Origin: Isoptericola sp044389085
GTDB lineage: Bacteria > Actinomycetota > Actinomycetes > Actinomycetales > Cellulomonadaceae
NCBI RefSeq assembly: GCF_044389085.1
Contig: NZ_JBIRXP010000007.1
Location: 124,001 to 188,000 of the forward strand
Direction: 5' to 3'
Length of the DNA stretch: 64,000 nt
Each line of letters begins with the position of its first letter. Positions within the stretch are counted from its first letter, which is position 1. Shown piece by piece: positions 24,331-34,164 of this stretch. The notes below the pieces were generated by a model that did no database searches, was not told the DNA's origin, and worked only from the letters and a program-made list of their open reading frames with translations. A program made the translations under genes and the position numbers.

Positions 24331-26003
24331 TGGGCTGGGTCGGGGCGGTCCTCGCGCTCGCGACCGTCGCCCTCGTCCTCGCCGCCGTCCACCGGTCCTT
24401 CGGGGACTACATGGCGACCGTGTACACCACGCCCCGGGACTGGCGTGCCGAGCGGGTCCTGTACCGCGTGCTGGGTGTCGACCCGCGCTCCGGGCAGACC
24501 TGGCAGGCCTACGCCCGCAGCGTGCTGGCGTTCTCGGTCGTCGGGCTGTTGCTCGTCTACGCCCTGCAGCGCACGCAGCAGTGGCTGCCGTACTCGCTGG
24601 GGCTGCCCGCCGTCGCGCCGGACCTGTCGTTCAACACGGCCGCGTCCTTCGTGGGGAACACCAACTGGCAGTCGTACTCCCCCGAGCAGACCCTCGGGTA
24701 CACGGTGCAGCTCGCCGGGCTCGCGGTGCAGAACTTCGTGTCCGCGGCGGTCGGCATGGCCGTGGCCGTGGCGTTGGTGCGCGGGTTCGCCCACCGCCGC
24801 ACGGGCACGATCGGCAACTTCTGGGTGGACCTGGTGCGCGGCTGCCTGCGCATCCTGCTGCCGATCTCGGTGCTGGCCGCGGTGGTGCTGATCGCCGGCG
24901 GCGTGGTGCAGAACTTCGCCGGCTTCACCGACGTGACGACCGTCGCCGGCGGCGCGCAGAGCATCCCCGGCGGGCCGGTGGCCTCGCAGGAGGCGATCAA
25001 GCTGCTCGGCACCAACGGCGGCGGGTTCTTCAACGCGAACTCGGCCCACCCGTTCGAGAACCCGACGGCGTGGACGAACGTCGTCGAGGTCCTCCTCATG
25101 CTGGCCATCCCGTTCTCGCTGCCTCGCACGTTCGGGCGGATGGTGGGCGACCTGCGGCAGGGCTACGCGATCCTCGCCGCGATGGGGGTCATCTTCGTGG
25201 CGTCGTTCGCCGCGCTGACGGCGCTCGAGTCCGCCGGGAACGGCAGCGCCCCGCAGCTCGCGGGCGGCGCGATGGAGGGCAAGGAGGCGCGGTTCGGCAT
25301 CATCGGCACCACGCTGTTCGCGACCACCAGCACGACGACGTCGACCGGCGCCGTCAACGCGATGCACGACTCGTTCACCGCGCTGGGCGGCATGCTCCCG
25401 ATGCTCAACATGATGCTCGGCGAGGTGGCGCCCGGCGGCGTCGGCTCGGGGCTGTACGGGATGCTCGTGCTCGCCGTCGTCGCCGTGTTCGTCGCGGGCC
25501 TGCTGGTGGGACGCACGCCCGAGTACCTGGGCAAGAAGATCGGGCCGCGCGAGATCAAGCTCGCGAGCCTGTACATCCTCGTCACGCCGACGCTCGTGCT
25601 GGCGGGGACCGCGCTCAGCTTCGCGATCCCGGCGGTGCGCGAGAGCGTCGTGGAGACGTCGATCTGGAACCCGGGCGTGCACGGCCTGTCCGAGGTCCTG
25701 TACGCGTTCACCTCCGCCGCCAACAACAACGGCTCGGCCTTCGCCGGCATCACGGCGAACACCCCGTGGATGAACACCGCGCTCGGCGTCGCGATCCTCC
25801 TCGGCCGCTTCGTGCCGATCGTGCTCGTCCTCGCCCTCGCCGGGTCGCTCGCCCGGCAGGACAAGGTGCCCGCCACGGCAGGGACGCTGCCCACCCATCG
25901 ACCGCAGTTCGTCGGGCTGCTCGTCGGGGTCGTCGTCGTCCTCACCGCGCTCACCTACTTCCCCGTTCTCGCGCTGGGTCCCCTGGCGGAAGGGCTCGTC
26001 TGA
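24330..26003 (+). CDS. kdpA: Potassium-transporting ATPase subunit KdpA
   Basis: 557 aa, normal length, ten or so transmembrane segments. KdpA is the K+ channel-like subunit, with four selectivity-filter-like loops; visible conserved blocks include FNTAASFVGNTNWQSYS, LGTNGGGFFNANSAHPFENP, TSTTTSTGAVNAMHDS and TSAANNNGSAFAGIT. These are the four P-loop regions and contain the glycines that line the filter. It follows kdpF with a 1-bp overlap. Confidence 0.97.
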   Translation: MGWVGAVLALATVALVLAAVHRSFGDYMATVYTTPRDWRAERVLYRVLGVDPRSGQTWQAYARSVLAFSVVGLLLVYALQRTQQWLPYSLGLPAVAPDLSFNTAASFVGNTNWQSYSPEQTLGYTVQLAGLAVQNFVSAAVGMAVAVALVRGFAHRRTGTIGNFWVDLVRGCLRILLPISVLAAVVLIAGGVVQNFAGFTDVTTVAGGAQSIPGGPVASQEAIKLLGTNGGGFFNANSAHPFENPTAWTNVVEVLLMLAIPFSLPRTFGRMVGDLRQGYAILAAMGVIFVASFAALTALESAGNGSAPQLAGGAMEGKEARFGIIGTTLFATTSTTTSTGAVNAMHDSFTALGGMLPMLNMMLGEVAPGGVGSGLYGMLVLAVVAVFVAGLLVGRTPEYLGKKIGPREIKLASLYILVTPTLVLAGTALSFAIPAVRESVVETSIWNPGVHGLSEVLYAFTSAANNNGSAFAGITANTPWMNTALGVAILLGRFVPIVLVLALAGSLARQDKVPATAGTLPTHRPQFVGLLVGVVVVLTALTYFPVLALGPLAEGLV

Positions 26004-26004
26004 C

Positions 26005-28173
26005 ATGTCCACCCTGATCGACACCTCGTCGTCCCCCGCTCCCTCGTCACCGCAGACCGCCCGCACGCCCGGCGGCGCCTTCTCCTGGGCCCAGGTGCGG
26101 GACGCCCTGCCGGGCGCGTTCCGCAAGCTCGACCCGCGCCGGATGTGGCGCAACCCCGTGATGTTCGTCGTGTGGGTCGGCGCCGCGCTCACCACCGTGC
26201 TCGCCGTCGTCGAGCCGTTCCTCGGCGGGCCCGTGACCTCGGGCGGCACGGTCGTGCCGGGCTCCTTCACCGTCGTCATCGCGCTGTTCCTCTGGCTCAC
26301 CGTCGTGTTCGCGAACCTCGCCGAGTCGGTCGCGGAGGGTCGCGGCAAGGCCCAGGCGGACACGCTCCGGCAGACCCGTACGGCCACCGTCGCGCACCGC
26401 GTCGCCGGCTACGACGACGCGGACGACCCCGAGGCCCTGCGCGCCGCGATCGACGACGTGTCGTCGGCGGACCTGGACCTCGGTGACGTCGTCGTGGTGT
26501 CCGCCGGCGACCTGGTGCCGGGAGACGGCGAGATCGTGCGCGGCATCGCGTCGGTGGACGAGTCCGCCATCACCGGCGAGTCCGCGCCCGTGATCCGCGA
26601 GTCCGGCGGCGACCGGTCCGCCGTCACCGGCGGCACGCGCGTGCTGTCCGACCGGATCGTCGTGCGCATCACCTCGAAGCCCGGCGAGACGTTCGTCGAC
26701 CGGATGATCGCGCTCGTCGAGGGCGCCAGCCGCCAGAAGACGCCGAACGAGGTCGCGCTGAGCATCCTGCTGGCGTCGCTGTCGATCGTGTTCGTCGTCG
26801 TCGCGCTCACGCTCAACCCGATCGCGTCGTACGCGGCGAGCCCGGTGAGCGTGGCCGTCCTGGTCGCCCTGCTCGTCTGCCTCATCCCGACGACGATCGG
26901 CGCGCTGCTGTCCGCCATCGGCATCGCCGGGATGGACCGCCTGGTGCAGCGCAACGTGCTGGCGATGTCCGGACGCGCCGTCGAGGCGGCCGGCGACGTC
27001 ACGACGCTGCTGCTCGACAAGACCGGCACCATCACCTACGGCAACCGGCAGGCGAGCGAGTTCCTGCCGCTCGCCGGCGTCGACGCCCGCGACCTGGTGC
27101 GCGCCGCCGCGTGCGCGTCCCTCGCCGACCCGACGCCGGAGGGCGCCTCCATCGTCGCCCTGGCAGCCAGGGCCGGCGTGGACCTGGGCGGCCAGGAGAG
27201 CACCGCGGTGCCCGGCGAGGTCGTGCCGTTCACGGCGCAGACCCGCATGTCCGGCCTCGACGAGCCCGACGGGACACAGATCCGCAAGGGCGCCGGCAGC
27301 GCGGTCATGGCCTGGCTGGGCGACGGCGGCACCTCCGCCGCGGTGGCCGCCCAGGTCGAGGACACCGTCGAGCGGGTGGCGCGGTCCGGCGGCACGCCCC
27401 TGGTCGTGGCGGTCCGGGCGCCCGGCGGGGCGGGGCGCGTGCTCGGCGTCGTGCACCTCAAGGACGTCGTCAAGGAGGGCATCGCCGAGCGGTTCGCCGA
27501 GCTGCGCGCCATGGGCATCCGCACCGTCATGGTCACCGGGGACAACCCCCTGACCGCCGCGGCGATCGCCGCCGAGGCCGGCGTGGACGACTACCTCGCC
27601 GAGGCCACGCCGGAGGACAAGCTCGAGCTCATCCGGCGCGAGCAGGAGGGCGGCAGCCTCGTCGCGATGACCGGCGACGGCACCAACGACGCCCCCGCCC
27701 TGGCGCAGGCCGACGTGGGCGTCGCGATGAACTCGGGCACATCGGCCGCGAAGGAGGCCGGCAACATGGTCGACCTCGACTCCGACCCCACCAAGCTCAT
27801 CGACGTGGTCCGCATCGGCAAGCAGCTGCTCATCACCCGCGGCGCGCTGACCACCTTCTCGATCGCGAACGACATCGCGAAGTACTTCGCGATCATCCCG
27901 GCGATGTTCATGGGCGTGTTCCCCGGCCTCGAGGCGCTCAACATCATGGGCCTGAGCTCGCCGTCGTCCGCCGTGGTCTCGGCGATCGTGTTCAACGCGC
28001 TCGTCATCGTGCTGCTCATCCCGCTGTCCCTGCGCGGCGTGCGGTACCGGCCCATGGACGCGTCGAAGACCCTCGGGCGCAACCTCCTGGTCTTCGGCCT
28101 CGGCGGCATCGTCGCGCCGTTCGTCGGCATCTGGCTCATCGACCTCGTCGTGCGCCTCGTCCCCGGGTTCTGA
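26005..28173 (+). CDS. kdpB: Potassium-transporting ATPase subunit KdpB (P-type ATPase)
   Basis: 722 aa. The phosphorylation motif DKTGT has its aspartate near residue 338; actuator motif GESAP is in SAITGESAPVIRESGG; the nucleotide-domain and hinge motif is MTGDGTNDAPALAQADVGVAM. About seven transmembrane segments. A 45-residue Pro/Ser N-terminal extension precedes the conserved part. KdpB hydrolyses ATP to drive K+ through KdpA. ATG one base after the kdpA stop. Confidence 0.97.
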   Translation: MSTLIDTSSSPAPSSPQTARTPGGAFSWAQVRDALPGAFRKLDPRRMWRNPVMFVVWVGAALTTVLAVVEPFLGGPVTSGGTVVPGSFTVVIALFLWLTVVFANLAESVAEGRGKAQADTLRQTRTATVAHRVAGYDDADDPEALRAAIDDVSSADLDLGDVVVVSAGDLVPGDGEIVRGIASVDESAITGESAPVIRESGGDRSAVTGGTRVLSDRIVVRITSKPGETFVDRMIALVEGASRQKTPNEVALSILLASLSIVFVVVALTLNPIASYAASPVSVAVLVALLVCLIPTTIGALLSAIGIAGMDRLVQRNVLAMSGRAVEAAGDVTTLLLDKTGTITYGNRQASEFLPLAGVDARDLVRAAACASLADPTPEGASIVALAARAGVDLGGQESTAVPGEVVPFTAQTRMSGLDEPDGTQIRKGAGSAVMAWLGDGGTSAAVAAQVEDTVERVARSGGTPLVVAVRAPGGAGRVLGVVHLKDVVKEGIAERFAELRAMGIRTVMVTGDNPLTAAAIAAEAGVDDYLAEATPEDKLELIRREQEGGSLVAMTGDGTNDAPALAQADVGVAMNSGTSAAKEAGNMVDLDSDPTKLIDVVRIGKQLLITRGALTTFSIANDIAKYFAIIPAMFMGVFPGLEALNIMGLSSPSSAVVSAIVFNALVIVLLIPLSLRGVRYRPMDASKTLGRNLLVFGLGGIVAPFVGIWLIDLVVRLVPGF

Positions 28174-28196
28174 GCAGGAACGAAGGAGAAACATCC

Positions 28197-28823
28197 ATGA
28201 ACGCCACCACCCGCAGCACCGGCCGCGCCCTCGGGGTCGCGGTCCGGGCGATGATCGTCCTCACCCTGCTCCTCGGCGTCGGCTACACGGCGGCGATCAC
28301 CGGCGTCGGGCAGCTCGTGCTGCCGGCGCAGGCCGACGGTTCGCTCGTGCACGACGCCGACGGCGACGTCGTCGGGTCCGGGCTGATCGGCCAGGGCTTC
28401 GTCGACGCGGACGGCGCGCCCCTGCCGCAGTACTTCCAGCCGCGGCCGTCGGCCGCGGGCGACGGGTGGGACGCCGCCGCGTCGTCCGGGTCGAACCTCG
28501 GCCCCGAGAACCCGGACCTCGTCGCCGCGATCGCCGAGCGGCGCGCGGCCGTGGCCGCGCTCGAGGCCGTGGAGGAGGCCGACGTCCCGCCGGACGCCGT
28601 CACCGCGTCCGCCTCGGGGCTGGACCCGCACATCAGCCCGGAGTACGCCGACCTCCAGGTGGCGCGGGTCGCCGCTGCGCGCGGCCTGCCGGAAAAGGAG
28701 GTCGCGGCCCTCGTCGCGGGGCACACTGAGGGTCGCGCCCTGGGATACCTCGGGGAGCCCGTGGTCGACGTGCTGGAGCTCAACGTGGCCCTCGACAAGA
28801 GCACGGCCGAGCTCGGGAGGTGA
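28197..28823 (+). CDS. kdpC: Potassium-transporting ATPase subunit KdpC
   Basis: 208 aa with a good AAGGAG site. One N-terminal transmembrane helix (about residues 15-38) and an extracytoplasmic domain with the family motifs GSGLIGQGFVD, YFQPRPSAAG, SGSNLGPENPDLVAA and, near the end, PEYADLQVARVAAARGLPEKEV (split by family spacing). KdpC stabilises the complex and raises ATP affinity. The kdpD start overlaps its stop. Confidence 0.95.
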   Translation: MNATTRSTGRALGVAVRAMIVLTLLLGVGYTAAITGVGQLVLPAQADGSLVHDADGDVVGSGLIGQGFVDADGAPLPQYFQPRPSAAGDGWDAAASSGSNLGPENPDLVAAIAERRAAVAALEAVEEADVPPDAVTASASGLDPHISPEYADLQVARVAAARGLPEKEVAALVAGHTEGRALGYLGEPVVDVLELNVALDKSTAELGR

Positions 28824-28825
28824 GC

Positions 28826-31357
28826 ATGGGTCGCGGCAGGTTGCGCGTCCTCCTCGGCGCCGCGCCGGGCGTGGGGAAGACCTACGCCATGCTCGAGGAG
28901 GGCCGGCGGCTGCGCGACGACGGCAAGGACGTCGTGGTGGCGCTGGTGGAGACACACGGGCGCGCCGCGACCGCCGCGATGGCGCAGGGCCTGGAGCTCG
29001 TGCCCCGCACGACGGTGACGCACCGCGGCGTCGCGCTCGGCGACCTGGACCTCGACGCCGTCCTGGCGCGGCGGCCGGAGGTCGCGCTGGTCGACGAGCT
29101 CGCGCACACCAACGCGCCCGGCCTGGCGCACGCCAAGCGCTGGGAGGACGTCGACGCCCTGCTCGACGCCGGCATCGACGTCCTGTCGACCGTCAACATC
29201 CAGCACATCGAGTCGCTCAACGACGTCGTGCAGAAGATCACCGGGGTGGCGCAGCAGGAGACCATCCCCGACGCCGTGCTGCGCGCCGCCGACCAGATCG
29301 AGGTCGTGGACCTCGCCCCGCAGGCGCTGCGCGACCGCCTCGCGTCCGGCGTCGTCTACCCGGCCGAACGCGTGGACGCGGCGCTGTCCAACTACTTCCG
29401 GCTCGGCAACCTCACGGCGCTGCGCGAGCTCGCCCTGCTGTGGCTGGCCGACGAGGTCGACGCGGCGCTCCAGCACTACCGCACCGAGAACGGGATCGAC
29501 TCCACGTGGGAGGCCCGCGAGCGGGTGGTCGTGACGCTCACCGGCGGCCCCGAGGGCGAGACGCTGTTGCGGCGCGGGGCGCGGATCGCCGCGCGGTCGG
29601 CCGGCGGCGACCTGCTCGCGGTGCACGTCACGAGCCAGGACGGCCTGCGGGCCGCGACACCCGGTGCGCTCGCCCGGCAGCGGCTGCTGGTCGAGGAGCT
29701 CGGCGGCACCTACCACCAGGTGGTGGGCGACGACGTCCCGACCGCCCTGGTCGAGTTCGCCCGCGGCGTCAACGCGACGCAGCTCGTCATCGGCGTCTCC
29801 CGCCGCGGACGGCTCGCCGCCGCGCTCAGCGGGCCCGGCATCGGCGCCACCGTGACGCGCGAGGCCGGGAACATCGACGTGCACATCGTCAACCACGCGG
29901 CCGCGGGCGGCCGGGCCCGCCTGCCCCGCATGGGCGGCGCCCTGTCGGCGCGGCGGCGCCTGGCCGGCTACCTCCTCGCGGTCCTGGGCGGCCCGCTGCT
30001 GACCTGGGGCCTGGTGTCGTTCCGCAGCGCGGAGTCCATCGTCTCGGACGTGCTGGCGTACCAGCTGCTGGTCGTCGTGGTGGCCCTGGTCGGCGGGGCG
30101 GGGCCCGCCGTCTACGCCGCGATCCTGTCCGGGGTCACGCTCGACTTCTTCTTCGTCGAGCCGCTCCACACCGTCACCGTGGGCGAGCCCCTCCACGTGG
30201 TCGCCCTCGTCCTCTACGTCGTCACCGCCGTCCTGGTGAGCGTCGTCGTGGACCGCGCCGCCCGCACGACGCGCGCCGCGCGCCGGGCCGCCGCCGAGTC
30301 CGAGGTGCTGGCGACGGTCGCCGGCAGCGTGCTGCGCGGGCAGGACGCCGTCCAGGCGCTGGTGAGCCGCGCGCGCGAGGCATTCGGCCTCACCGGGGCG
30401 CGGCTCGTCGCCGACGGCGTGGTGCTGGCCGCGGACGGCGAGGACGGCCCCGCCGGCCCGCGCACGACGATCGACGTCGGCGACCGCGCCGTCCTCGAGC
30501 TCTCCGGGGGCGACCTCGCGGCCTCCGAACGCCGCCTCCTCAACGTCATCGCGGTCCAGCTGCAGGCCGCGCTGGAGCGCAGCGACCTGGCCGAGGTCGC
30601 GAGCGAGGTGGACCAGCTCGCCGAGTCCGACCGGGTGCGCAGCGCCCTGCTGTCCGCGCTGAGCCACGACCTGCGCCGCCCGCTGAGCTCCGCGGCCGCC
30701 GCCGTCAGCGGGCTGCGCTCCGCGCGCGGGGCGCTGAGCGAGGCGGACCGGGACGAGCTGCTGGAGACGGCCGACGAGAGCCTCAGCGCACTGGCCACCC
30801 TCATCACCGACCTGCTCGACGTGAGCCGCCTGGAGGCCGGCGTCCTCGCCGTCTCGACGGCGCCCGTCGAGACCGCCGACGTCGTGCTGCCCGCCCTCGA
30901 CGAGCTCGGCGTCGGCCCCGGCGAGGTGGAGCTGGACCTCGACCTCACCGTGCCGAGCGTCGTCGCCGACGCCGTGCTGCTGCAGCGCGTGCTGGTGAAC
31001 CTGCTGGCCAACGCGCTGCGCCACTCCCCCTCCGGGCGGCGGGTGCGCGTGGCCACCAGCGCGTTCGCCGGCACGGTCGAGGTCCGCGTGGTGGACCACG
31101 GCCCCGGCATCCCCGCCGACCGGCGCGCGGACGTGTTCGTGCCCTTCCAGCGGCTCGGGGACACCGACAACACGACCGGCCTGGGGCTCGGCCTCGCGCT
31201 GTCCAAGGGGTTCGTCGAGGGCATGGGCGGCACGCTCACCCCCGAGGACACCCCCGGCGGAGGCCTCACCATGGTGGTCGCGCTCCCCGCCGCGGGGGCG
31301 ACCCGTCAGCCCGACGACCCCGATCACCCCGACGCCCCGGAGGCGACCGCCCCGTGA
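28826..31357 (+). CDS. kdpD: Sensor histidine kinase KdpD
   Basis: 843 aa from ATG 28826, preferred over GTG 28820 because GGGAGG ends 5 nt upstream of the ATG and abuts the GTG. Order: KdpD N-terminal domain (about 1-210, with Walker A GAAPGVGKT and VALVDELAHTNAPG), universal-stress-like domain (about 230-360), four transmembrane helices (about 380-480), a GAF-like stretch, HisKA with the phospho-histidine in LSHDLRRPL (near residue 614), and HATPase (LLANALRHSP, DHGPGIP, GLGLGLALSKGF). It senses low K+ or turgor and phosphorylates KdpE. Confidence 0.95.
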   Translation: MGRGRLRVLLGAAPGVGKTYAMLEEGRRLRDDGKDVVVALVETHGRAATAAMAQGLELVPRTTVTHRGVALGDLDLDAVLARRPEVALVDELAHTNAPGLAHAKRWEDVDALLDAGIDVLSTVNIQHIESLNDVVQKITGVAQQETIPDAVLRAADQIEVVDLAPQALRDRLASGVVYPAERVDAALSNYFRLGNLTALRELALLWLADEVDAALQHYRTENGIDSTWEARERVVVTLTGGPEGETLLRRGARIAARSAGGDLLAVHVTSQDGLRAATPGALARQRLLVEELGGTYHQVVGDDVPTALVEFARGVNATQLVIGVSRRGRLAAALSGPGIGATVTREAGNIDVHIVNHAAAGGRARLPRMGGALSARRRLAGYLLAVLGGPLLTWGLVSFRSAESIVSDVLAYQLLVVVVALVGGAGPAVYAAILSGVTLDFFFVEPLHTVTVGEPLHVVALVLYVVTAVLVSVVVDRAARTTRAARRAAAESEVLATVAGSVLRGQDAVQALVSRAREAFGLTGARLVADGVVLAADGEDGPAGPRTTIDVGDRAVLELSGGDLAASERRLLNVIAVQLQAALERSDLAEVASEVDQLAESDRVRSALLSALSHDLRRPLSSAAAAVSGLRSARGALSEADRDELLETADESLSALATLITDLLDVSRLEAGVLAVSTAPVETADVVLPALDELGVGPGEVELDLDLTVPSVVADAVLLQRVLVNLLANALRHSPSGRRVRVATSAFAGTVEVRVVDHGPGIPADRRADVFVPFQRLGDTDNTTGLGLGLALSKGFVEGMGGTLTPEDTPGGGLTMVVALPAAGATRQPDDPDHPDAPEATAP

Positions 31358-32052
31358 AGATCCTCATCGCCGACGACGACCCGCAGATCCTGCGCGCCCT
31401 GCGGATCACGCTCACCGCGCAGGGGTACGAGATCGTCACGGCGACCACCGGGACGCAGGCGATCGCCCGCGCCGTCGACCACCGTCCCGACGTGTTCATG
31501 ATCGACCTGGGCATGCCGGAGCCGGAGGGCATCGACGTCATCCATGCCGTGCGCGGCTGGTCCGACGCCCCGATCCTCGTGGTGTCCGGGCGCACGGGCG
31601 CCGCCGACAAGGTGGAGGCGCTCGACGCCGGGGCGGACGACTACGTGACGAAGCCGTTCTCGATCGAGGAGCTGCTCGCCCGCATCCGGGCCCTCACCCG
31701 CCGCGTCGCGCACGAGGACTCCGAGCCGGTGGTGCGGTTCGGCGACGTCACGGTGGACCTCTCCGCGCACAGCGTAACGCGCGCGCGTGGGGGCCAGGCG
31801 GAGCACGTGCGCCTCACGCCGACCGAGTGGCAGATGCTCGAGCGCCTGGTGCGCAACCCCGGCAGGCTCGTCACCCGCCAGACCCTCCTCACCGAGATCT
31901 GGGGCTCCGAGCACGTGACCGACACCGGCTACCTGCGGCTGTACGTCGCGCAGCTGCGCAAGAAGCTCGAGCCCGACCCCGCCGCCCCGCGCTACCTCGT
32001 CACCGAGGCGGGGATGGGCTACCGGTTCGACCCGGACGGCGAGAAGTCGTGA
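31354..32052 (+). CDS. kdpE: Response regulator KdpE
   Basis: 232 aa, OmpR/PhoB type. Receiver domain 1-115 with acidic pocket IADDDP, phospho-aspartate D51 (VFMIDLGMPEPEG) and the switch lysine in VTKPFSIEELL. Winged-helix domain about 130-228 (LTPTEWQMLERLVRNPGRLVTRQTL). GTG start overlaps the kdpD stop (GTGA). When phosphorylated it activates kdpFABC. Having all seven genes as one overlapping operon is the usual actinobacterial layout. Confidence 0.95.
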   Translation: MKILIADDDPQILRALRITLTAQGYEIVTATTGTQAIARAVDHRPDVFMIDLGMPEPEGIDVIHAVRGWSDAPILVVSGRTGAADKVEALDAGADDYVTKPFSIEELLARIRALTRRVAHEDSEPVVRFGDVTVDLSAHSVTRARGGQAEHVRLTPTEWQMLERLVRNPGRLVTRQTLLTEIWGSEHVTDTGYLRLYVAQLRKKLEPDPAAPRYLVTEAGMGYRFDPDGEKS

Positions 32053-32125
32053 GGATCGGGCCCGTGCGCGTATGCGTTCCGTGAGGCCCGGGTCCCGCGG
32101 CCCCGCACCGCAGTAGACCGGAGGC

Positions 32126-32617
32126 ATGAGCCTCACGACGCTGTTCACGACCCTGGCCCACCCTCGGCGTGCCGCGCTCGAGGGGTGGCCGGAGGACACC
32201 GAGCTCACCGCCGACGACGTGCTCGTCGACCGCACCAGCCTGGCCCGGCTCGCCGAGCACTGCCCGACGCCGCGCGTCTACGTCCCCGTGGGCGCCGACG
32301 TCGCCCGCGTCGACCGCTACTGGGGTGAGGCCGCGCCACGGACGGTCGTCCTGGCGCGGGTGGTGGACGCCGTCCCGCGGCTCGGGGAGGACGCGCGGCA
32401 GGCCTGGCTCGACGCCGACCTCGACGGGTGCGCCGTCCTGCTCGACCGGGCGCGGCTCGTGGGCCGGGCGACGCCGGAGCCGCTGCGCCCGTTCACCGTG
32501 CACCCGGCCCCGGGCCGCGGCGGGCCGGTGGCCCGCCTGCCGCGCGACCTGCGCCGCGGCGACGTCCTCGCGATCCCCTGCACCGGCATCGTCGAGGCCG
32601 CCGCCCTGGCGCGGTAG
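32126..32617 (+). CDS. Hypothetical protein
   Basis: 163 aa with a GGAGG site 5 nt before the ATG. No signal peptide or membrane segment. Mixed alpha/beta composition with many Val/Arg/Pro; segments such as RVYVPVGADVARVDRYWGE and DGCAVLLDRARLV look like strands of a small globular domain. I do not recognise a family. It lies between kdpE and a strong bidirectional terminator. Confidence 0.65.
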   Translation: MSLTTLFTTLAHPRRAALEGWPEDTELTADDVLVDRTSLARLAEHCPTPRVYVPVGADVARVDRYWGEAAPRTVVLARVVDAVPRLGEDARQAWLDADLDGCAVLLDRARLVGRATPEPLRPFTVHPAPGRGGPVARLPRDLRRGDVLAIPCTGIVEAAALAR

Positions 32618-32633
32618 CCCGGGCCAGACCCAG

Positions 32634-32681
32634 CACGTGACGAAGGCCCGGCGGGTTCCCCCGCCGGGCCTTCGTCACGTG
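32634..32681. terminator. Perfect 22-bp-stem bidirectional terminator
   Basis: Arms 32634-32655 and 32660-32681 are perfectly complementary over 22 bp, loop TTCC; the inner part is GGCCCGGCGGG. It lies between the hypothetical gene and the convergent symporter gene. A/T base pairs at CGAAGG/CCTTCG act as a short U-tract substitute in both directions. The outer CACGTGACG extends beyond a normal terminator stem. Confidence 0.85.
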
Positions 32682-32691
32682 CCGGCGACCG

Positions 32692-34164
32692 TCAGGCCTT
32701 CGCGCCGGCTCCCACCGGCTCGCGGCCGGCGTCGTCCTGCGCGGCCTCGGTCTGGGCGGTGTCGTCCTGCGCGCCGTCCTGCGTGGCGTCGTCCTCGTCG
32801 AACAGGTGCTCCGACGACGCGGCGCGGTACTGCTCGAGGTCGAGCAGGCCCTCGCGCTTGGCGACGATGGTCGGGACCACGGTCTGCCCGGCGACGTTCA
32901 CGGCGGTGCGGCCCATGTCGAGGATCGGGTCGACGGCGAGCAGCAGGCCCACGCCCGCCAGCGGCAGGCCCAGCGTGGACAGCGTGAGGGTCAGCATGAC
33001 CATCGCGCCGGTGAGGCCCGCGGTCGCGGCCGAGCCCACCACGGAGACGAACGCGATGAGCAGGTAGTCCGTCACCGACAGGTCGATGCCGAAGATCTGC
33101 GCCACGAAGATCGCGGAGATCGCCGGGTAGATCGAGGCGCAACCGTCCATCTTCGTCGTCGAGCCCAGCGGCACGGCGAACGACGCGTACTCGCTCGGCA
33201 CGCCGAGGTTCCGCTCGGTGACGCGCTGCGTCACGGGCATCGTGCCCACCGACGAGCGGGACACGAACGCGAGCTGGATCGCCGGCCACGCGCCCTTGAA
33301 CCAGGCGATGACGCCGAGGCCGTTGGCCTTGAGCAGCACCGGGTACACGACGAACAGCACGAGGGCGAGGCCCACGTAGATCGCCACGGAGAACGACGCG
33401 AGCGAGCGCAGCGACTCCCAGCCGTAGGTGGCGACGGCGTTGCCGATGAGGCCCATCGTGCCCAGCGGCGCGAGGCGGATGATCCACCACAGCACCTTCT
33501 GCACGATGGCGAGCGCGGACTTGTTGAACGCGAGGAACGGGTCGGCCTTGGCGCCCGACTTCAGGGCGGCGATGCCGATGACCAGCGCGACGACGAGGAT
33601 CTGCAGCACGTTGAAGCTGACGCCGGTCTCGGCGCTCAGCGCGCCGTCGGCCCCCGCCTCGACGGACGTGGAGGCGCCCAGCCCGAGCACGTTGGTCGGG
33701 ATGAGGCCGTTGAGGAAGTCCATCCAGGTGCCGGTGCTGGACGGCTCGGCGCCGTCGGCCACCGACAGGGTGGTGTTGTGGCCCGGCTGGAAGACCAGGC
33801 CCAGGCCGATGCCGATCGCCACGGAGATCGCGGCGGTGATGGCGAACCAGAGCAGCGTCTGGCCGGCGAGGCGGGCCGCGTTGGTGACGGTGCGCAGGTT
33901 CGCGATCGACGCGACGATCGCGGTGAAGATCAGCGGCGGCACGATCGCCTTGAGCAGCGTGACGAACGACGAGCCGATGGTGTCGAGCGTCGTGGTCAGG
34001 CCGTTGGGCGTCTCCCCGTCGGCCTGCGGGCCGAGGGAGAGCGCGAGCCAGCCGAGCAGCACGCCGAGGGCGAGGCCCAGCAGGATCTGCACGGAGAACG
34101 ACGGGAAGCGCAGCTTCTTGCGTTCGCGCGGCGGGGTGCCGGGGACCTTGGTTGCGGAAGACAC
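32692..34164 (-). CDS. DAACS-family dicarboxylate/amino-acid:cation symporter, possibly a cystine transporter
   Basis: 490 aa from GTG 34164 (AAAGG upstream). Eight or so transmembrane segments plus two re-entrant hairpins: HP1 region SRSSVGTMPVTQRV, TM7 TKMDGCASIYPAI, HP2 region ending before LAVDPILDMGRTAVNVAGQ. In archaeal GltPh the corresponding TM8 ends in NVTGD, where the last Asp binds Na+; here it is Gln, as in several proton-coupled relatives. The Arg that binds the substrate carboxylate is kept. The last 45 residues are an Asp/Ala/Gln-rich tail. A leader-peptide-like ORF upstream suggests cysteine-responsive control and hence a TcyP-like cystine role; glutamate or aspartate remains possible. 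Confidence 0.85.
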   Translation of the reverse strand: MSSATKVPGTPPRERKKLRFPSFSVQILLGLALGVLLGWLALSLGPQADGETPNGLTTTLDTIGSSFVTLLKAIVPPLIFTAIVASIANLRTVTNAARLAGQTLLWFAITAAISVAIGIGLGLVFQPGHNTTLSVADGAEPSSTGTWMDFLNGLIPTNVLGLGASTSVEAGADGALSAETGVSFNVLQILVVALVIGIAALKSGAKADPFLAFNKSALAIVQKVLWWIIRLAPLGTMGLIGNAVATYGWESLRSLASFSVAIYVGLALVLFVVYPVLLKANGLGVIAWFKGAWPAIQLAFVSRSSVGTMPVTQRVTERNLGVPSEYASFAVPLGSTTKMDGCASIYPAISAIFVAQIFGIDLSVTDYLLIAFVSVVGSAATAGLTGAMVMLTLTLSTLGLPLAGVGLLLAVDPILDMGRTAVNVAGQTVVPTIVAKREGLLDLEQYRAASSEHLFDEDDATQDGAQDDTAQTEAAQDDAGREPVGAGAKA

